DNA from: Tritrichomonas musculus
Taxonomy: Eukaryota; Parabasalia; Tritrichomonadida; Tritrichomonadidae
Assembly (NCBI GenBank): GCA_039105265.1
Contig: JAPFFF010000026.1
Span: 186,001-250,000, forward strand
Direction of reading: 5' to 3'
DNA: 64,000 nucleotides
The position numbers and the translations under genes were made by a program. The notes beneath the pieces are model-generated. The model was not told where the DNA came from, did no database searches, and worked only from the letters and a program-made list of their open reading frames with translations. Shown here piece after piece: positions 9,395 to 17,604 of this stretch (its first letter is position 1; each line of letters begins with the position of its first letter).

Positions 9395-9613
9395 CATATT
9401 TGTGATAGAGCCCTAGCGAACTAAACACCTTGTGGTAAGCTATTACTTGTGGATTATGGATAATACGAAGCATTGTCGGCAATGCAAACCCAAACCAGCT
9501 CCTGTAATTGGATGCAGATATTTTCCTTGGGGGATTGATATATAATCCCGGGTACGTATGTTGGTTCCTCGAGAGAATGCATTACGCATCCAATTATGGG
9601 GGTTGGTTTTTGC
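9395..9613 (-). ncRNA. Structured non-coding element, copy A
   Basis: This 219-nt minus-strand segment is homologous to 41315-41544 in the helicase element. Similarity begins at GCAAAAACCAAC and ends at CACAAATATG. The last 58 nt (9395-9452) match the other copy at 55 of 58 positions. A perfect 11-bp stem joins 9586-9596 to 9505-9515 (TAATTGGATGC with GCATCCAATTA). Inside its loop GGGATT can pair with AATCCC, and downstream there is a 6-bp hairpin GCATTG-CCGA-CAATGC at 9477-9486 and flanks. The main stem also exists in copy B with different but still paired bases. It lies just downstream of a minus-strand gene, in the same orientation. RNA versus DNA function is unknown: ncRNA, ribozyme, origin or packaging signal are all possible. 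Confidence 0.6.
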
Positions 9614-9623
9614 ATTTTTATTT

Positions 9624-10154
9624 TTACATATTGATGCAGTATTTGAGACATAAATGGTATACGTTAACGAGTTCGTTATACTCCTTATTGTAGACCTGCT
9701 TGAAATCAGTTACAATTTCTCCATTCTCATTAACAATTTTGATAGCTTCTATTTTACGAATTGGATTAGCTTTAGTTGCACAACATTTAATATCTTCATC
9801 CAGATATATATCTACCTGTTCAGTATGGATAGCTGCCTTGATAATATTTTGTAAAGCCGACATGGGAACAATGATACAATTTTTGGAGATGAGATTACTT
9901 AATAACGCCTTATCTTGATTCAATAATATTTGTGCATATGATTCTAATATAACAGTCCTCACATCCATGCCCTCAGCGGATGATACTGGTTGCTCCTCAT
10001 CGATATCTCTCGTAATGACGATATCCTCCTTGCCATCATCCCTCTTATTAATGATGATATTATTATTAATATTAGATGTTGATTGCGATGCAGCTGATGG
10101 TTCTAATGAAACGTTTGCATTGATACCTGCATTAGCATTTCTTTTCTTGATCAT
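9624..10154 (-). CDS. Unrecognised Maverick protein, 176 residues
   Basis: The N-terminal 60 residues are low-complexity (Asn/Ser/Ala-rich with RDDGKED). The C-terminal 110 residues look globular, with the segments VILESYAQILLNQDKALLSN, CIIVPMSALQNIIKAA and EIVTDFKQVYNKEYNELVNV. No family is assigned. It could be an accessory or the C-terminal half of a KilA-N-type protein, given its position after the KilA-N genes, but no shared motif proves this. The start lies in a GGAAATG context behind TTTTATTTTT. The structured element follows directly downstream. Confidence 0.6.
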   Translation of the reverse strand: MIKKRNANAGINANVSLEPSAASQSTSNINNNIIINKRDDGKEDIVITRDIDEEQPVSSAEGMDVRTVILESYAQILLNQDKALLSNLISKNCIIVPMSALQNIIKAAIHTEQVDIYLDEDIKCCATKANPIRKIEAIKIVNENGEIVTDFKQVYNKEYNELVNVYHLCLKYCINM

Positions 10155-10172
10155 TTCCCCAAAAATAAAATA

Positions 10173-10370
10173 TTATAAACCATATGATTTCTCAATAATG
10201 TATATAATATCCTTCAAATCATTTGGTAAATTAGGTCTATCTTGAATAATATCTAGGTCGCAGCAATTTTGCTGTGACGATAATTCATCACGTTTTTCAT
10301 ATAATTTTTCGGGTGGTAGAATTCTACCAGTCGCACTTTCGAGGAATTCTTGAGACGAATCGCATTGCAA
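10173..10370 (-). pseudogene. Remnant of a KilA-N gene (Maverick fossil)
   Basis: A 65-residue frame repeats the KilA-N core of the gene at 10385-11149: SSQEFLESATGRILPPEKLYE against KSTQELLENGSGRILPDQKLYE, and a shared DRPNLPNDLK. Its C-terminal end (IIYIIEKSYGL) matches DNA found again at 11217-11248, on the other side of the complete KilA-N gene. It is therefore a rearranged partial duplicate, not a functional domain. Confidence 0.7.
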
Positions 10371-11248
10371 AAATATAATATTATTTAAAGATGCATATTT
10401 TTAAAATATTCTTCAATAGCTTTGTGAAACTCTTCTAGACATGATTTGTTAATGATGATATCAGTACTGCCAACTCTAACATCATCACCTTTGAACAATG
10501 CTCGTGCTAATCGTTTGATATCTTCATTAGGAGTCATCGCAATGGGTAGGTCATCAACATATATCCATCGCTTCTTCTCATCTTGATAAATCTTACTGAC
10601 TTGCCTCCATGAATGCTTGTTGCGACGAACGAGATGAAGCACTACAAAGTTCCTATTTTTAGGAAGTTCTTCAAGCCATATCATATACCTGTAGCTATGT
10701 TTGTGGTCTTTAGGAACAGCTCTCGGGGTAAGGTCATTGATTTTGTTAACCATCTGCTCGCGTTGCTGAGAAGCTAGTGAATCCAATAATTGCATGACAT
10801 CCCATGCATATGATGGTGATGCCCACATTGCAATATGATTGACCAGCAATCGGTGAACATACATACCCTTCAAATCATTAGGTAAATTGGGTCTATCTTC
10901 ATACAATTTCTGGTCTGGTAGAATTCTACCAGACCCATTTTCGAGCAATTCCTGTGTTGATTTGTTATCAAACCAATGGCGAAGCTGTTTCTTGGAATTA
11001 CATGCAGCAAGAATGCTTTGAGCTTGGTACATATCATCCTTAATGGAATGTATCAAACGAAGCTTCTCATTATACTGAATATATTCGTAGTCATCATTGA
11101 TTGATTCAACAACGGCTAACATTGATGTGTTAGTACCTGTTGAGTTCATTTCTAAGTGGATAAAAAAATAAATTGATTTGAAAACTCGTCAGTTTATGAG
11201 TTCGCCTCCTACTACCTATAAACCATGTGATTTCTCAATAATGTATAT
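10174..11248 (-). repeat. 32-bp direct repeat flanking the KilA-N gene
   Basis: The 32-bp segments at 10174-10205 and 11217-11248 are identical except for one base and lie in the same orientation, about 1043 bp apart. They bracket the KilA-N gene and its partial copy, as expected from an unequal tandem duplication of about 1 kb with later loss. Confidence 0.75.
10385..11149 (-). CDS. KilA-N domain protein
   Basis: This 254-residue protein has a KilA-N DNA-binding domain, seen in LRHWFDNKSTQELLE (about 57-71) and the hallmark GMYVHRLLVNHIAMWASP (about 94-111). A C-terminal domain of about 100 residues follows (SYRYMIWLEELPKNRNFVVL and onward), resembling the C-terminal partners of KilA-N in large DNA viruses. 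KilA-N proteins are known in large DNA viruses, phages and trichomonad Mavericks; their targets are generally unknown. The start is in an AGAAATG context behind a TTTATTTTTTT tract. A decayed partial copy lies immediately downstream. Confidence 0.85.
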   Translation of the reverse strand: MNSTGTNTSMLAVVESINDDYEYIQYNEKLRLIHSIKDDMYQAQSILAACNSKKQLRHWFDNKSTQELLENGSGRILPDQKLYEDRPNLPNDLKGMYVHRLLVNHIAMWASPSYAWDVMQLLDSLASQQREQMVNKINDLTPRAVPKDHKHSYRYMIWLEELPKNRNFVVLHLVRRNKHSWRQVSKIYQDEKKRWIYVDDLPIAMTPNEDIKRLARALFKGDDVRVGSTDIIINKSCLEEFHKAIEEYFKNMHL

Positions 11249-11663
11249 TTTTGAACCTGATATTAGCCGGCTTATTATATATCAAATTTGCCTTATCTCT
11301 CTCATTAGCCAATCCTTGAATCGCTGCCAGGTCTTGAGGTCTATTCAAATATGGTGGTAGCAATGGAGGAGGTTTCGTTGTCGCATTGTTCAAATAATGC
11401 ATCCCATCAGTCATACTCACGGGAGGCTCATTTTGAGTAAGCGTCATATGCTCATCAGTTGGAGGTGGTCTAACTGGATTGTGTGGCATATTTTTCGTAG
11501 GTGGTCGATTGATGTGAGGATTGAATGTGACCGCATAAGTATTATCATTTGAATATATACCATAATGATTATACTCAACATCTTCGTTGGTAGTGGTGGA
11601 TTCATTATACATACATCCAGTTGTACCGATGGTTGTTGAATTCGGGTTTTTATACTTATTCAT
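11235..11663 (-). CDS. Proline-rich Maverick protein, 142 residues
   Basis: The central part is Pro-rich (INRPPTKNMPHNPVRPPPTDE, then TTKPPPLLPPYLNRP) and the N-terminus is Asn/Thr/Tyr-rich. No domain is recognised. It lies between the capsid gene and the KilA-N gene, in the minus-strand array, with an AATAAATG start context. It could be an unstructured virion or assembly protein, by position only. Its 3' end covers part of a direct repeat shared with the KilA-N remnant. Confidence 0.6.
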   Translation of the reverse strand: MNKYKNPNSTTIGTTGCMYNESTTTNEDVEYNHYGIYSNDNTYAVTFNPHINRPPTKNMPHNPVRPPPTDEHMTLTQNEPPVSMTDGMHYLNNATTKPPPLLPPYLNRPQDLAAIQGLANERDKANLIYNKPANIRFKNIHY

Positions 11664-11713
11664 TTATTATGCAAATAAACAAAAATAATGTGTTGTATTG
11701 TTTGAAAATTTAC

Positions 11714-13291
11714 TCATGGTGTAGTTAAATCATAGTTACCAATACGAACCAATGGAGGCATACCATTTGGTTGAACTAATATACTAATCGAGGCATCATA
11801 TAATAAGCAGAAAAGTGGGTTGGCATCTACACTCTTCGCAAATGAACCTTCAGTCGCACTTTGAGTAATATTCATTTCAAAATTGATAGGTGATAGCGAA
11901 GTGAGTCCCTGTTGATATGTATTATCAGTTTCTGTTGGGAGACCAATGAAAAACGATGACCTGTCGTCACTATAATAACCAGTCGTTGAGTTAAATGAAT
12001 ATGAATTGGTTAGCGATCTGACGACCTCTTTATTGAAACCACTCTGCTCACCATTCATGTTCATTGCATTCTGGCAATATTCCAAGAATTCGGGGTACTC
12101 TTCAGTTGTACCAAATGGTCGCGAAGGTATGTTGCCATATCCACCCGCATTAATGTAGAATGATTTGAATAATGGATTCTTGAAAACAGTTTTATCAGTA
12201 TTACGCAACGGGAATAAACAAAATATACTATCAACAAATCTTGGAGTGATAGTACAGGTGGTCTTATCATTAGGTTGCTCGAGTTTATTAGTTGTCGTGT
12301 ATACAGATAATGTTTGTGTAGGAAATGTTAACGGGTGAGATGGATCACTATATCGTTGAACCAATGAGTTATAAACACTCTCACTAATTCCAAAACATGG
12401 GATAATACTGAGGCAATCCTTGACCTCATACCATATAACATTACTTGTTCTATCAGCATTATTTAATGTATATAATCCATTAGCGGTTGTAGATGTCGCC
12501 CAACATCTTATTGGATTACCTATTTGCTTGAATTCTGTCGTGACGGGATGAAATGTATATTTTGAATACTTACCAGGATTATTGATCAAATTTTCATCAG
12601 GTCCACATGGACAATATACTAGTCCCGCGCATGAGAAATATAATCGCAGTTCTATTTTGCCTGCAAACGCTGGGAGATATTTAATGTTAGATATCGGCAA
12701 GAATCTTCTCAAATCTATCTTCAAATTAATCGTACCAGTAGCTTCGGTCCTATCTTTAGTCCAGTAAACTACGAAACCGCAGCGGCACCCTTCATTCTGT
12801 CTCCATACATCTTTATGCCTAGTTTTCGAATAAATATCTGCCCTCTTCGTGGTTTCGTTGGAACAACAAGCTGTAAGAAATGATTCTTCACAGCCATAAT
12901 TTTGTGTATATATGGTGATACCATTTGCTACAATTTCATACTTCTCAATAGCATCACGTGCATCTTTAAATCCATACCATATATTATTGAAACTATAATC
13001 GCCAACATTTGCTGTATCTATCTTATCATCGATATTAACTTTAATCTCCATCGTTGCCTTAATGAATCCGTTGTATAAATCAGCCGTGTTGTGAGTATTT
13101 GGTGATATGATTACAGATGTATACGAGCCACTTTTGATTGGGGGCGATGGTCCATAACTCGTCTGTGGGTTGATCGAATATTGTTTATTAGTATCACTCA
13201 TCGCAATGCAATTATCGACGGTATCAAAATATGAGGCTATCTGGGTGCATGCATCCGCAGATGTTTGCATAATCACTTCATTGTTCAACAT
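11714..13291 (-). CDS. Major capsid protein, double-jelly-roll type (predicted)
   Basis: This 525-residue, beta-rich protein is the size of Polinton major capsid proteins and sits in the usual gene neighbourhood of ATPase, integrase and minor capsid. Beta-strand-like segments such as FIKATMEIKVNI (about 75-86), GKIELRLYFSCAG (about 210-222) and a C-terminal SISILVQPNGMPPLVRIGNYDL fit a capsid fold. Several Cys clusters (CCSNETTKRA, EGCRCGF, YCPCG) are unusual. Assignment rests on size, context and composition; a structure prediction would be decisive. It is the only gene of the element whose start context is TAATG rather than AAATG. The frame is whole. Confidence 0.75.
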   Translation of the reverse strand: MLNNEVIMQTSADACTQIASYFDTVDNCIAMSDTNKQYSINPQTSYGPSPPIKSGSYTSVIISPNTHNTADLYNGFIKATMEIKVNIDDKIDTANVGDYSFNNIWYGFKDARDAIEKYEIVANGITIYTQNYGCEESFLTACCSNETTKRADIYSKTRHKDVWRQNEGCRCGFVVYWTKDRTEATGTINLKIDLRRFLPISNIKYLPAFAGKIELRLYFSCAGLVYCPCGPDENLINNPGKYSKYTFHPVTTEFKQIGNPIRCWATSTTANGLYTLNNADRTSNVIWYEVKDCLSIIPCFGISESVYNSLVQRYSDPSHPLTFPTQTLSVYTTTNKLEQPNDKTTCTITPRFVDSIFCLFPLRNTDKTVFKNPLFKSFYINAGGYGNIPSRPFGTTEEYPEFLEYCQNAMNMNGEQSGFNKEVVRSLTNSYSFNSTTGYYSDDRSSFFIGLPTETDNTYQQGLTSLSPINFEMNITQSATEGSFAKSVDANPLFCLLYDASISILVQPNGMPPLVRIGNYDLTTP

Positions 13292-13313
13292 TACTTTTTA
13301 TATAATAAAAAAA

Positions 13314-14483
13314 TTACTTCTTTCGTCTTCTCGATTTCTTGGTTTCACTTTTCTCAGCAATATAAGCTTTCTTCTTTTTATTAACGTAATCAATATTATT
13401 ACGTAACCTATTTATTTCATTTTGCAATTCTGTAGCGTATCGCTCATCATCTTTATATGGAGCATATGTCTTTTCCAACTCAATAATCCTCTTCTCACTA
13501 AGTAATATTTCTTTATCAAATTGTTCCTCACGTGATAAATCTGCAGTAGGTACATTTAATAGTTTCTTCTCACGTCGTCGCTTTGACCTCATCTCACGAT
13601 TGGCTGCCTTTTGCTCATCTGATAACTTGGGTTTGGGTTTTCTAGCTCGCTTACGTTTATTTTTATCCTCCTCGACTAATTTGTTAATCTCATTTTCCAT
13701 CTGCTGTCTACGTTCACGTAGTTTCTCGAGCTTATTATAATATTTAGCTTCAAACTCATCATCACTCAATTCAACGAAATTCTTCTTGAGTTTAGCTATC
13801 TCAGCAGTATGTTGTTTAACAGCGTTCCTGGTCTCATTTAATTCATCCTCGGTTAACGCATCAGCATTATTATTCAAATCATATTCATAATCTTTCAGTT
13901 CATACAATAACTGTCTCAATTTATTATCAACATATAAATAATCATCCATTTCTTCTTGCAATGCTTTGATTTCATTAATAACAGTTTTCAATTCAGGTTT
14001 ATTATATTTATCGCTAAGCAATTTTAGTATATTATCCTCGTAATTATTTATATAGTGTATACATTCATCAACACCTGGTTCAGCTGCTGGATTCAATTTC
14101 GCCTTCTCCAATAATTTTGTATACTCATCCATATCTTGTTTGTATCCTTTAATCTTTGCGTCAATATCAGCTTTACTCAATTTGCGATTAGATTTAGTAG
14201 GTTGTTTAATCTGTGCGTTAATATCAGCTTTACTCAATTTGCGATTAGATTTAGTAGGTTGTTTAATCGATGTATCTATTTGAATAGAATCCAATTTGTG
14301 TTTCTTGCAATAATCTAAATAATCATTGACGCGAACACCACGTTTGAATATATTTGTTTTCACGAGATGAGCACGCAATATATTTTTCAAATTTGGTAAC
14401 AATATTTTATTCAATCCAGCGAACCCAGGTAGTTGAAGTATTTCTTTCTTAGTTAGTTGGGAAATGAGTTTATTTGAAGTCAT
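13314..14483 (-). CDS. Coiled-coil protein with LPGF module
   Basis: This 389-residue, charged, mostly helical protein has the LPGF module at its very N-terminus: LTKKEILQLPGF (about 10-21) through RGVRVNDYL (about 48-56). Residues of about 85-125 contain two tandem copies of a 20-residue unit, QIKQPTKSNRKLSKADI(N/D)A. Long coiled coils follow, and the C-terminus is Lys/Arg-rich (ETKKSRRRKK), possibly a nuclear or DNA-binding tail. The module links it to the polymerase and the basic core-like protein, so it may be a virion-internal scaffold; that is inference. Confidence 0.7.
   Translation of the reverse strand: MTSNKLISQLTKKEILQLPGFAGLNKILLPNLKNILRAHLVKTNIFKRGVRVNDYLDYCKKHKLDSIQIDTSIKQPTKSNRKLSKADINAQIKQPTKSNRKLSKADIDAKIKGYKQDMDEYTKLLEKAKLNPAAEPGVDECIHYINNYEDNILKLLSDKYNKPELKTVINEIKALQEEMDDYLYVDNKLRQLLYELKDYEYDLNNNADALTEDELNETRNAVKQHTAEIAKLKKNFVELSDDEFEAKYYNKLEKLRERRQQMENEINKLVEEDKNKRKRARKPKPKLSDEQKAANREMRSKRRREKKLLNVPTADLSREEQFDKEILLSEKRIIELEKTYAPYKDDERYATELQNEINRLRNNIDYVNKKKKAYIAEKSETKKSRRRKK
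14160..14276 (-). repeat. Two tandem copies of a 57-60 bp coding unit
   Basis: A segment containing TTTACTCAATTTGCGATTAG and the following TTTAGTAGGTTGTTTAAT is repeated twice in tandem within the coiled-coil protein gene, giving the duplicated KQPTKSNRKLSKADI peptide. The copies are almost identical, so the duplication is recent relative to the gene. Confidence 0.8.
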
Positions 14484-14510
14484 TTAATGAAATAAAAAAT
14501 AATCACTTAA

Positions 14511-15125
14511 TTATATGACATCTGCAAATATTCGATTTCTTCTCACAGGATAGATTTGTTGAGGTTGCTCGATGGGCTCATTGGATGATTCCATGGGTGG
14601 TTCTATCGGTTGAGTATTTGGATATTGTTTATATTCAGGTTCCGTGAATTCATAATTATATTGCATCCTCGGTCGCGATATTTGTTTTTGGACAACCTCC
14701 TTAATCATTCGTTTCTGTTCCTTTTTCTCACGTCTAATTTTGAATTCCTCACCGAGAAGTTTCAATTGATTCAATATCTCTAAATTAATAGTTGGATCAT
14801 ATTCATAATTATTAGGGGGAGTTCTTGGAGGTGAACGTTTAGTTTTAGGTCTAACGAATGGTTTCGGGTCAGGGGTTGGCTCATCATGTTCACATTCATC
14901 AACGGGGTCATCAGCATCGTTTTCAGGGGGGCTATCAGCTGGCTCGTCATCATCATCTTTCACAATTGGTTCAACGTGACGATTTGTATGAGGTTCCTTG
15001 CGAGGTTTCACGATATATTTTCCCTCAGTTCTACACGGAAACACCTCCCATTCATCATCATCTCTCCCATTTAACCAGTTTTGAATAACTTGCAATCTTT
15101 TACTTCCTCGAAGATTTTTAGCCAT
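14511..15125 (-). CDS. Acidic/proline-rich Maverick protein, 204 residues
   Basis: The N-terminus is basic (MAKNLRGSKRLQVIQNWL). A long acidic Pro/Asp region follows (VKDDDDEPADSPPENDADDP). After it comes a basic Pro stretch (RPKTKRSPPRTPP), a short coiled coil (about 120-145) and a Pro/Gln-rich tail. No family is recognised. It is likely intrinsically disordered and lies in the structural gene cluster between the coiled-coil protein and the small pVI-like protein. The start context is ATAAATG behind a TTTTTATTTTT tract. Confidence 0.6.
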   Translation of the reverse strand: MAKNLRGSKRLQVIQNWLNGRDDDEWEVFPCRTEGKYIVKPRKEPHTNRHVEPIVKDDDDEPADSPPENDADDPVDECEHDEPTPDPKPFVRPKTKRSPPRTPPNNYEYDPTINLEILNQLKLLGEEFKIRREKKEQKRMIKEVVQKQISRPRMQYNYEFTEPEYKQYPNTQPIEPPMESSNEPIEQPQQIYPVRRNRIFADVI

Positions 15126-15168
15126 TTATGGTAAAAATAAAAAGCATAGTTTCACCAACTTTCACCTA

Positions 15169-15588
15169 TTACTTACCCAAACGTTTTCCATATTTAGTCC
15201 TGATACGTTTAGGTTTAACGTTAGCCTGCACACTTGCCGGTTCAGTCGAATCCAATTGCTTATTATATTTAGTCTTGATATTATGATTAGACTTACCTTG
15301 AGCAGCGTTATTAATATTCTCTAGAGCAGTCCTAACATTCCCCTTAGGAATATATTTAATAGCCGTATCTGTAATATTGGATATTTTCTCACGAGTCTTA
15401 TCATTTAAAAATTTCTTGCCTAATCCTCGAGCAACCTTGCCAATGATACCACTATTTTTATTCACCTTGTTGACAGTTGAATTAAATATCTTCCCAGCCA
15501 GTCCACCGGTTGCGCTATTAGCCATATTCATCACCTGATTGCCCGCCAATCCAATACCATTTTTAATTATTTTTTTCAAGAATCCCAT
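15169..15588 (-). CDS. Small basic protein with amphipathic N-terminus (pVI-like by position)
   Basis: This 139-residue basic protein begins MGFLKKIIKNGIGLAGNQVM, which can form an amphipathic helix. It continues with Gly-rich segments (SATGGLAGKIF, IIGKVARGLGKKF) and ends in a Lys/Arg tail (KPKRIRTKYGKRLGK). Adenovirus protein VI and its Polinton-type counterparts are small, basic and carry a membrane-active N-terminal helix, so a comparable role in particle entry is a reasonable guess. There is no clear sequence match. It is adjacent to the packaging ATPase. Confidence 0.55.
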   Translation of the reverse strand: MGFLKKIIKNGIGLAGNQVMNMANSATGGLAGKIFNSTVNKVNKNSGIIGKVARGLGKKFLNDKTREKISNITDTAIKYIPKGNVRTALENINNAAQGKSNHNIKTKYNKQLDSTEPASVQANVKPKRIRTKYGKRLGK

Positions 15589-15618
15589 TTACTTGTATTA
15601 AAAATATATATATCTGGT

Positions 15619-16485
15619 TTATGACTCAAAGTAATACTTGTCAGCTGTTATATTAAGAATCAATTTATCATGGGGTTCCCTGTGTTGTAGATACTGGTGG
15701 ACCGCATCCTTAGTGTTTAAATTATTATTAGTTTGTTGCAGTAATGATGTGATATCCTCCTCACTATATCCACTGTAGCAGATTATATCTGTAGCCATAC
15801 GTTTAGCATTAATATGAACAAATCGAATCGTTTGAAACGCCATTATACAAGTGATATTATAATGCCTAGTTTTGGTCAATAATCTAATGAATTCACTATT
15901 CCCATTCTTCAATAAATCACTTCCTGCACAATCATCTAGAATAATTAATGTATTGTATGGATATGATGATGTATTATATTGAACTAATTTGTTGGCAATA
16001 TATACAATTCTATCATCGATATCTTGTAATGAATGTTTTTCAATCAGGCGTTCCATCTCCTCATTAGCATCTTTCATTTTGGATAACACATGTTTGACCA
16101 GTGCATAATATTTAACCTTCCTTTTGAGATGCTTACGTAAGATTGGCATCAACTCATCCTCCTTCACATATTGTATTGGAGTTTTAATACTTTTATGTAA
16201 AGCTTCAGCTGTTTTATCCATCTTCCCACTCGTGGAACAAAATATTATCTTATTATAATATGGTTTCTTAAATAATTTTTCCGTAATCATTATATGAGAC
16301 CATATCCAATATGATTTACCAGCACCAGGCTTACCGATTAGGAAATATATTCCGTTGGTGCTAAATGGGTAGTCCGGTGATAGCGGTTTTATCAAAGCCA
16401 TCTCTATATCTTTTTGATTTTTGCGCATAGCTTTTTGTATTTCTCTCTCAACATTTTTAATGACTGATTTAGTACTGGTTTTCAT
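15619..16485 (-). CDS. DNA-packaging ATPase (FtsK/HerA, A32-like)
   Basis: This 288-residue ATPase would pump element DNA into capsids. Walker A is GKPGAGKS (about 51-58) and Walker B is TLIILDDCAG (about 180-189). A helical insertion and a TKTRHYNITCIMAFQT sensor-like segment follow (about 205-220), as in A32-type ATPases. The length matches Polinton ATPases. It lies between the integrase (15 bp upstream) and the small basic protein. The start is TATAAATG. The frame is whole. Confidence 0.9.
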   Translation of the reverse strand: MKTSTKSVIKNVEREIQKAMRKNQKDIEMALIKPLSPDYPFSTNGIYFLIGKPGAGKSYWIWSHIMITEKLFKKPYYNKIIFCSTSGKMDKTAEALHKSIKTPIQYVKEDELMPILRKHLKRKVKYYALVKHVLSKMKDANEEMERLIEKHSLQDIDDRIVYIANKLVQYNTSSYPYNTLIILDDCAGSDLLKNGNSEFIRLLTKTRHYNITCIMAFQTIRFVHINAKRMATDIICYSGYSEEDITSLLQQTNNNLNTKDAVHQYLQHREPHDKLILNITADKYYFES

Positions 16486-16500
16486 TTATATGGAATAAAA

Positions 16501-17583
16501 TTAGCTCCATTTTGTGATTGATTCGGGAACATTATTTTTGGTAGACCAATATTCGAGTTCAAGATTTGACAACTTGATTGGATGACCCTCCCTAAGATTT
16601 TTCGCTGGGATTGTATCGCGTTTACCACCTTCATACTCGACCCTATATTTATTTTTCTTAACATCATAACTAAGAATTTTATTTACAATACCACGCTTGC
16701 CATTCTTCAATGAATTTGCTAACGGTATATTATTATTGGTTTTTATTAAGCGGTAACCCGGGAGCTTATCTATTGAATCATCCTTTGACTTAATTATGAA
16801 TTGGTTACCTGATTTCGAGTCAATAATATATGCCTCCTTGCTCACCCGATTTCTTATCTTTGAGAATGGTTCATCAGCTAATACAATTCTAACCCTATCA
16901 TTTGTTTTGAAATCATATGGGTTGATGCTTGATTTAGTATTGATGTATGTTAATTCATCATCTTTAGTTATATCATTAGGAGCTCTATTATCTAATCCCC
17001 TATGAGGAGTATTGTTATACGCATCAATCAAATCATTCATTTCAGTTTCATCAATATATCTATTCTCACCAATAGCATCACGAATCGTTCGCATGAATCG
17101 ATTAATGATACCAAGTACATTATGATTGTTGTCTTCAGTAGTGGTGTATATTATATTGTTCGATTTCATAAAACCAAGTACCTCGTTTGATAGATATGCA
17201 GCATCTTGGTCGCTGGTTATTGAATAAATATTGTGTACATCTTTTATGAAACATTGTAGCGCGTTGATAACGGATTTTGAACCCTTGCCTTGTAACGGAT
17301 ATGCATATGCCTTCCTCGTATTAATATTGATGAACATTAAATAATTGAGACCTCCCTTATGCTTTTCATTAATAAATGTATCCATCTGGTATCCGTGTAA
17401 ATGTTTCGATACAATTGGCATATATTTAGCTTTGGGTACCTTAACATCATGGACAATATTTTTGTCTAGAAAATCGTTAGCATCTTTCGCCGTGAAACCA
17501 TATCGTTTGGCTAACGGAACAAATTTAGATTTGCTCTTCCATGGATATTTTTTAAATAATTCATCAAGCGTATTATAACTCAT
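16501..17583 (-). CDS. Retroviral-type (Maverick c-) integrase, copy 1
   Basis: This 360-residue integrase would insert the element into host DNA. The catalytic core has YQMDTF (Asp68) and TSDQDAAY (Asp125), followed by the TTEDNNHNVLGIINRFMR segment. The NNTPHRGL motif is at 190-197. A C-terminal SH3/chromo-like half contains NDRVRI, NRVSKEAYI and YRVEYEGG. A close relative is encoded at 19808-20893. It overlaps nothing and sits between the ATPase and the minor capsid gene, the usual Polinton neighbourhood. Confidence 0.92.
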   Translation of the reverse strand: MSYNTLDELFKKYPWKSKSKFVPLAKRYGFTAKDANDFLDKNIVHDVKVPKAKYMPIVSKHLHGYQMDTFINEKHKGGLNYLMFININTRKAYAYPLQGKGSKSVINALQCFIKDVHNIYSITSDQDAAYLSNEVLGFMKSNNIIYTTTEDNNHNVLGIINRFMRTIRDAIGENRYIDETEMNDLIDAYNNTPHRGLDNRAPNDITKDDELTYINTKSSINPYDFKTNDRVRIVLADEPFSKIRNRVSKEAYIIDSKSGNQFIIKSKDDSIDKLPGYRLIKTNNNIPLANSLKNGKRGIVNKILSYDVKKNKYRVEYEGGKRDTIPAKNLREGHPIKLSNLELEYWSTKNNVPESITKWS

Positions 17584-17604
17584 TTGATTTTAGATTAAAC
17601 TAGC

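Noticed and set aside
9624-11663. Search for the adenain-like maturation protease expected in Polintons
   Set aside because: None of the unassigned proteins in the array shows a convincing His/Asn-Gln/Cys arrangement; it may be outside the window or too diverged.
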